DNA of 34,863 nt from SM1-50 sp964467345 (lineage in GTDB: Archaea; Thermoplasmatota; E2; DHVEG-1), in NCBI GenBank assembly GCA_964467345.1, contig CAYXPY010000018.1:1-34863 (forward strand), given 5' to 3'. Below, piece after piece: positions 30,672-34,863 of this stretch. Made by a program: the position numbers and the translations under genes. Numbering within the stretch: position 1 is the stretch's first letter; each line of letters starts with the position of its first letter. The notes beneath the pieces are model-generated. The model was not told where the DNA came from, did not search any database, and worked only from the letters and a program-made list of their open reading frames with translations.

Positions 30672-32174
30672 TCAGAGGATGTTACGCTTAATCCCCAACA
30701 ATGACCGTAGTAACACGAGCACGGGGATGATTTCTAACCGGCCGATCCACATATTGATCATCAGCATGATTTTCGCTACGGGATCCATTGACATCGTTGT
30801 CAACCCAACAGATAACCCCACGTTCCCTTGCGCTGAACACACCTCAAAGAGGATGTTGCCGATGGTCTGGCTGGGGTAGATGAAGGAAATGACAAAGAAA
30901 CCAGCGATGAGCATCAGCACCCAGATAAAAGAGACGATCGCCGCCTCGTTGACAAGATCCACCGCTTCTTTCTCAGGCAGAGCCCGTCCACCGAATCTTC
31001 TGATGAACACCCGTCGTGAAAACGAAATGCTGCGTTTCACCCGCCAGCCTGCTCCTTTCATCAAGAGGATCGCCCGGAAAAGCTTGATGCCTCCAGCTGT
31101 TGAACCGGCGGCTCCTCCGATGATCATCGCAATCGATAGTAGTAGTTTTGCGGAATCTGTCCAGGTGTTGATATCCACGGTGCTCAAACCGGTGGTCGTC
31201 AGCGCGGAGACGAACTGGAAACCAGAGTCCCGTATAACATACACGAGGTTACTTCCGTTCGAAAGATTCTGATGCTGTAGGTTGATGAGCACCAGGAGGG
31301 CAAGACCAAGCAGGACACAGGTGATCATCGCCTTGTGTTGGGCATCGGAGAAAAAACGTCTGATCCTGCCTTTCAAGAGATCATAATGCGCCGCAAACGC
31401 TATCGCCCCTGCTAGCATCAGCAGGACGATGTAGAGTTGGCTGAGCGTTGAAAAACCAGCGATACTATTATCTGTGACGCTAAACCCACCGGTCGCAAGC
31501 GCGGTCATCGCATGGTTCAAGGACTCCCACATGCTCATCCCATTTGGGAAGAAGTAACTGATGATCATCAGCCCAATGATCCCCACTATGGTATAGAACA
31601 AGAAGATCCACCAGATGGTCCGAACCGTCGACACAATCGACGGATGGGTACGCTTTTCCCGAGCCTCTCCCCGATACAGGACATAGGATCCAACCCCGGG
31701 TCGAGCAAGAATCGACAGCGTCAGCACAATGACCCCGACACCCCCGATCCACTGGATCCAGGTGCGCCAGAACTGCAGGCTGTAGGGGAGTAACTGCTCT
31801 TTATCCACCATGGTTAGTCCGGTGCCTGTCCAGCCTGACATCGACTCAAAGAAAGCTGACAATAGATCCATCGATGCACCGCTGTTCAAGTGATAAGGCA
31901 TCATAAGGAAAGGGATGGTGCTGATGAGGGGGATGAACACCCATCCGAGTGCCGCGGTCACCATAGCGCTTTTGAAATTTGCAGGTTCCGCGTGCTGGAA
32001 GAGAAAAAACATAACAGCGCCCAGGAGAAGGAACAGCAGACAGGTGATGAGCAGAGGGAATATCGCATAGTATTCATGGAAATAGAGAGGAACAAGCAAT
32101 GGGATAAAGCTCATCGCCCCGACAGCGACGAATATGTTGCTTAGATCCCTGAGAACCGTGTTCAGGTCACTCAT
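30672..32174 (-). CDS. trkH: Potassium transporter membrane subunit TrkH
   Basis: Membrane channel subunit for K+ uptake, working with TrkA. The 500-residue protein is strongly hydrophobic. It has the four pore-loop repeats of the SKT superfamily, each with its filter glycine: SGWTGTGLT, ALATGGFS, ALTTTGLS and AQGNVGLS. The conserved IIGGAAGSTAGGIKLFR segment before the third/fourth repeat boundary (the intramembrane loop gate region) is present. The end GRLEIIPVLVLL is a standard TrkH signature. It begins at the ATG at 32174 with a cytoplasmic MSDLNTVLRDL. Confidence 0.96.
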   Translation of the reverse strand: MSDLNTVLRDLSNIFVAVGAMSFIPLLVPLYFHEYYAIFPLLITCLLFLLLGAVMFFLFQHAEPANFKSAMVTAALGWVFIPLISTIPFLMMPYHLNSGASMDLLSAFFESMSGWTGTGLTMVDKEQLLPYSLQFWRTWIQWIGGVGVIVLTLSILARPGVGSYVLYRGEAREKRTHPSIVSTVRTIWWIFLFYTIVGIIGLMIISYFFPNGMSMWESLNHAMTALATGGFSVTDNSIAGFSTLSQLYIVLLMLAGAIAFAAHYDLLKGRIRRFFSDAQHKAMITCVLLGLALLVLINLQHQNLSNGSNLVYVIRDSGFQFVSALTTTGLSTVDINTWTDSAKLLLSIAMIIGGAAGSTAGGIKLFRAILLMKGAGWRVKRSISFSRRVFIRRFGGRALPEKEAVDLVNEAAIVSFIWVLMLIAGFFVISFIYPSQTIGNILFEVCSAQGNVGLSVGLTTMSMDPVAKIMLMINMWIGRLEIIPVLVLLRSLLGIKRNIL

Positions 32175-32245
32175 CTTTTATTGCTCCATCCTCATGTACC
32201 CCTGCCTTGTTTCAAAGGACATCTGAAGGCAGAAAAAATCCTGTG

Positions 32246-32470
32246 TTATCGTATGGTCATCACTCGGAAGATAACTCCGGTTCCTTTCAACTCTGCTTGT
32301 ATCTTGTCAGCAAAGGCGACTATCTCTTTTGGGCTTACGATCTTGTTCCAATCATAGAGGAAATCGTGTTCACCAATCCCTGGTTTCAATCCTAGGGCCA
32401 TCAGTTTGCGCTGTATCTCTGATGGTTTTTCACCATCTGCGCACATATAGAGATCGACGTAGGTTTCCAT
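32246..32470 (-). CDS. Small conserved-looking cytoplasmic protein
   Basis: Function not recognised. The 74-residue product starts METYVDLYMCADGEKPSEIQ and contains LMALGLKPGIGEHDFLYDWN. The final strand is KGTGVIFRVMTIR. The beta-alpha-beta-beta-alpha-beta pattern suggests a ferredoxin-like (RAM or ACT-like) fold. The open frame extends to 32617, but the upstream 49 codons read as low-quality sequence rich in Cys, Phe and Lys. The Met at 32470 begins the coherent domain, so I take it as the start. It lies 71 nt upstream of trkH on the same strand and may be co-transcribed with it. Confidence 0.6.
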   Translation of the reverse strand: METYVDLYMCADGEKPSEIQRKLMALGLKPGIGEHDFLYDWNKIVSPKEIVAFADKIQAELKGTGVIFRVMTIR

Positions 32471-32644
32471 AGACTCACGAGAAGCACAAGCTGCTTCGTA
32501 GATAAAAATATTGCGAAAAAGAAGAAAGAAGGCTGGTTCTTTTTTCCTCTCAGGAAGATGCTTACAGGAAAGACATCCTGTATGAGGTATTCCGTTTTGC
32601 CAACTTTTAAGAATCATGCGGAGATGTTCTCTTTTACTGATACT

Positions 32645-32707
32645 GGGCCTGTAGCCTAGCCTGGATTGGGCGGCAGTCTCCTAAGCTGCAGATCGCGGGT
32701 TCGAATC
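32645..32707 (+). pseudogene. Truncated tRNA-Arg (CCU), 5' 63 nt only
   Basis: Identical over 63 nt to the intact tRNA-Arg at 34623-34697: acceptor 5' strand, D arm, anticodon arm with CCU, variable loop and T arm through TTCGAATC. The 3' T-stem strand and acceptor 3' strand are missing and replaced by a piece of a traB-like gene. It cannot make a functional tRNA. No TATA box precedes it. Confidence 0.93.
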
Positions 32708-32710
32708 ACG

Positions 32711-32807
32711 TTTGAGACGATCAGGGTACAGCAACGATTAAACTGGAAGAAAACACCATTTTGATGGTTCCACTGGACATTTCTGCATCAATTATAATCC
32801 CCCATGA
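32711..32807 (+). pseudogene. Decayed 3' end of a TraB-family gene
   Basis: Bases 32711-32735 match 29751-29775 of the intact traB-like gene with two mismatches, and 32763-32807 align without gaps to its last 45 nt (29802-29846). The reading frame gives FETIRVQQ (intact gene FETIRLQQ). After a net insertion of one base it gives DGSTGHFCINYNPP and a stop, against DGTSAHFSINYQPL and a stop. Protein similarity exceeding DNA similarity points to an old paralogue that was once coding. Confidence 0.85.
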
Positions 32808-32852
32808 AAAACGAAAAGTCCTCTCCAGGAACATATTTTTATCCTACATAAT

Positions 32853-32860
32853 TTTATATA
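32853..32860 (+). promoter_or_regulatory. TATA box of the PQQ-propeller gene
   Basis: TTTATATA, 52-59 nt before the ATG at 32912; GGGGAT precedes the ATG. Confidence 0.5.
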
Positions 32861-32911
32861 CAACACCAAACATTAGTAAGAAAGAACAGTATTGCAATAT
32901 GTGGGGATCCT

Positions 32912-34498
32912 ATGAAAAAGATACTTGTAGTATTGTTGATTCAGATCATGGTAGCGACACCTGTTTTTGCTCTAAATACTCCATCGCAAACGCTACAGTC
33001 GATGAAAACCGCTGAACAATCATCCACGATTGACTGGTGGCCGATGTTCTGCCATGACGAGGCACTCACCGCAAACACCACCGCACCCGCTCCAGATATC
33101 ACACAGTTACTCTGGAGCCATACGGTCGCTGATTGGATTGAGTCTTCGCCGTCGATCATCGATGGGAAGGTCTACATCGCGACCTGCAACTGGTGGAAAG
33201 GTCGTATCCATTGTCTGGACCTGTATAACGGCTCGTTCCTCTGGAACTACACAGTGAACGATCAACTCTACTCCTCCCCAGCAATCGTCGATGACAAAGT
33301 CTATATCGCCTCATTAAACGGAAGAATCATCTGTGTGAATGCATCCACAGGACAGCAGCTCTATAACGTGCTGCTTGACACCGATATCCTGATGCAAAGC
33401 TCACCCGTGGTGTACGACGGGAAAATCTACATAAGCTGCACTAATGAGTATCCATCAGAGAACCGAAGTAAACTCTACTGCTTGGATGAGGAGAACGGAT
33501 CTATCGTCTGGTTTAATGATACCGAGAACGCCCGGGATATTTCTCCTGCGGTGGTCAACGACAAAGTCTATGGTGCTGGTGCTGGCAACCTCCTGACCTG
33601 TTTTGACGCCCAAACCGGGGAGATGATCTGGCGATCCACAGAACAGATCACCACCGGTCATCCAGTGGTCTGTGGAGACAACATCTACGGGACTTCCGAT
33701 TCCATGGTCTATTGCGTTCAAGAGGGACTGACCCATTGGGAGCTCCCCCTCAAAACAGGGTTCCTGGTGGCATCCACACTCGCCGTCGGAAACGGAAGAG
33801 TGGTCGTTGGCGCTCTCAACCCGTACGCCTCCATCCCCGGGATGATCCAATGCATCAACAGTGAGACCGGAGTTGAATACTGGAATTATTCATCGGTCAA
33901 CAACGGGGAATATAACGCCAAACCCACGATTGCTCAGAATCGACTCTTTATCGTCGAGGACATCGGCGTCGGACTGGACCGGAATGCGCGTCTGTGCGGT
34001 CATGACCTCTTCACCGGTGAGCTTCTCACTAACCATTATGTGAACCCAGATACGATGAACTATGTCTATGGGACACCATCGATAGCTGATGGCTTAGTCG
34101 TGATCGGCTCAGCAGAAGGAGATGGCTCGTCCTCCTGGGGTGGGATTTACTGTTATGGGCAGGTGACCGTCCATCAACCTATCCTTTCGATTGCAAACAT
34201 TTCTGGTGGGAAAGGGTTGACCATTACGATCCAGAACACCGGGGATGCCAACGCGACTGGGGTGAATGGAGATATCCTCATCACTGGCGGTCTGTTCATT
34301 CATCAAGGAACCTACGTGTTCCCAGACTCTATTCCCGCTGGTGAAACAGCAGCCGTCACTGTCCCACTCTTCGGTTTTGGTCTTGGGTTCTTCAAGGATT
34401 TGCCACAGGTTTCAGTCAATATCACCTGTACTGAAGGCTCCACAGCATCAGCATTACAAGCGTTCAAGCTGTTTTTGTCCAGGGCAACGATTGTTTAG
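32912..34498 (+). CDS. Secreted PQQ-type beta-propeller protein
   Basis: Predicted exported propeller. The 528-residue protein has a signal peptide (MKKILVVLLIQIMVATPVFA). At least six PQQ-like blades follow, each with the pattern SSP-x-I-x-DGKVYI ... GxxxCLDxxNGxxxWxY (for example SSPSIIDGKVYIATCN, SSPAIVDDKVYIASLNG and GTPSIADGLVVIGSAEG). Such blades are shared by BamB-like and PQQ-like proteins; most archaeal members do not bind PQQ, and no quinoprotein active site is seen. The last 100 residues (from LSIANISGGKGLTITIQNTG, with PLFGFGLG) match the C-terminal domain of the protein at 20223-22277. N-glycosylation sequons are frequent. The gene lies between the truncated and intact tRNA-Arg copies. 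Confidence 0.9.
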   Translation: MKKILVVLLIQIMVATPVFALNTPSQTLQSMKTAEQSSTIDWWPMFCHDEALTANTTAPAPDITQLLWSHTVADWIESSPSIIDGKVYIATCNWWKGRIHCLDLYNGSFLWNYTVNDQLYSSPAIVDDKVYIASLNGRIICVNASTGQQLYNVLLDTDILMQSSPVVYDGKIYISCTNEYPSENRSKLYCLDEENGSIVWFNDTENARDISPAVVNDKVYGAGAGNLLTCFDAQTGEMIWRSTEQITTGHPVVCGDNIYGTSDSMVYCVQEGLTHWELPLKTGFLVASTLAVGNGRVVVGALNPYASIPGMIQCINSETGVEYWNYSSVNNGEYNAKPTIAQNRLFIVEDIGVGLDRNARLCGHDLFTGELLTNHYVNPDTMNYVYGTPSIADGLVVIGSAEGDGSSSWGGIYCYGQVTVHQPILSIANISGGKGLTITIQNTGDANATGVNGDILITGGLFIHQGTYVFPDSIPAGETAAVTVPLFGFGLGFFKDLPQVSVNITCTEGSTASALQAFKLFLSRATIV

Positions 34499-34524
34499 AA
34501 CATCTACTAATATCACCGGAGAAG

Positions 34525-34553
34525 GTTGTCTTTTTCTTTTTTTTTCTTTTCGA
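34525..34553 (+). terminator. T-tract terminator of the PQQ-propeller gene
   Basis: T runs from 34531 to 34550 interrupted by single C, 27 nt after the stop codon. Confidence 0.6.
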
Positions 34554-34622
34554 TTAAAAAATAAATGTACATGATAGCTAAGAGAAAGACTCTTATTAAA
34601 CAAAACGATAATGCCGACGTAT

Positions 34623-34697
34623 GGGCCTGTAGCCTAGCCTGGATTGGGCGGCAGTCTCCTAAGCTGCAGATCGCGGGTTCGAATCCCGCCAGGTCCG
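34623..34697 (+). tRNA. tRNA-Arg (anticodon CCU)
   Basis: Complete 75-nt cloverleaf. The acceptor GGGCCTG pairs with CAGGTCC (one G-U), the D stem GCCT with GGGC, and the anticodon stem GCAGT with GCTGC around CTCCTAA. The T stem GCGGG pairs with CCCGC around TTCGAAT, and the discriminator is G. CCU reads AGG (Arg). There is no intron and no encoded CCA. The first 63 nt are repeated at 32645-32707. Confidence 0.97.
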
Positions 34698-34819
34698 CTT
34701 TCAGTTTCTCCTGTTAAAAAAATCAAAACAACCCGGTTTTTTAGGGGTTTTTTGGCCTGGTTCTCTCCTGTTTAGCTGTTCTACTTCTGCCCGGTCCGTC
34801 TAAAAAACTTTTTCAAAAG

Positions 34820-34863
34820 CTTAATATGCTCGTAAACATATACACCATACTTAACAAAAATGT
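34820..34863 (+). promoter_or_regulatory. Possible promoter and start of a gene running off the window
   Basis: CTTAATATG at 34820-34828 resembles the box before paaK. An ATG at 34860-34862 lies about 32 nt downstream, as in other genes here with short leaders. The coding sequence itself is outside the window. Confidence 0.3.

Noticed and set aside
32711..32807. Programmed frameshift in a traB-like gene
   Set aside because: Only the 3' end of the gene is present, fused to a tRNA fragment, so the one-base shift is decay and not recoding.
1..34863. CRISPR arrays, insertion sequences, rRNA and phage or defence genes
   Set aside because: No regularly spaced repeats, transposase, rRNA or recognisable defence proteins were seen on either strand.

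Overview
The window is archaeal. The evidence is the r-proteins S15 (S13e-like) and L15e, KEOPS subunit Pcc1, an archaeal RecJ-like DHH nuclease, the archaeosine enzyme RaSEA, a type-2 ('methanogen-type') seryl-tRNA synthetase, clean TATA boxes (several read TATTTAAATA) and T-tract terminators. The many secreted proteins with PKD-like domains, beta-propellers and NosD-like beta-helices, plus exported C1A and M28 peptidases, suggest a protein-degrading heterotroph. An uncultured Thermoplasmatota lineage is my best guess from the style of the surface proteins; no marker in the window proves it. A run of exactly 100 N shows the sequence is a scaffold, probably from a metagenome.

Layout. (1) 1-6.8 kb, information processing: tRNA-Thr(CGU), rnhB, then a minus-strand block of serS, a membrane protein with a PGF-CTERM-like end, raSEA, trmI and serC. 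The membrane-protein/raSEA/trmI genes overlap at their ends. (2) 6.9-12.7 kb: a secreted papain-like protease, the conserved archaeal rps15-recJ-pcc1 operon, and an exported arylsulfotransferase-like protein. (3) 12.8-15.4 kb: cysS-uspA, facing rpl15e. (4) 15.4-25.2 kb, surface and secretome region: an AT-rich block with two overlapping NosD-like genes, an M28 peptidase, an FG-GAP/PKD protein, an unknown secreted protein, a 35-residue zinc-ribbon gene and a third NosD-like gene. (5) 25.2-28.9 kb: paaK (split only by a false assembly gap), an ADP-forming acyl-CoA synthetase beta subunit and a bacterial-type ahcY. (6) 29-32.2 kb: a TraB-family protein, then trkA and trkH, which are convergent. 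(7) 32.2-34.9 kb: a small conserved protein, a chimera of a truncated tRNA-Arg and a decayed traB 3' end, a PQQ-type propeller protein and an intact tRNA-Arg(CCU).

How it fits together. Secreted peptidases would release peptides and amino acids. PaaK and the ADP-forming synthetase subunit fit energy-conserving handling of aryl or acyl acids from amino-acid fermentation. AhcY recycles the S-adenosylhomocysteine left by methyltransferases such as TrmI. The secreted proteins appear to use several different C-terminal modules, which may be separate sorting or attachment routes.

No complete new system such as a defence island, CRISPR array or gene cluster of unknown chemistry is evident. The most unusual items are the tRNA-Arg/traB chimera with its 63-bp direct repeat, three copies of a TGGT...ACCA palindrome around the AT-rich NosD block, a conserved leader before two NosD-like genes, and recurring N- and C-terminal signatures in the secretome.
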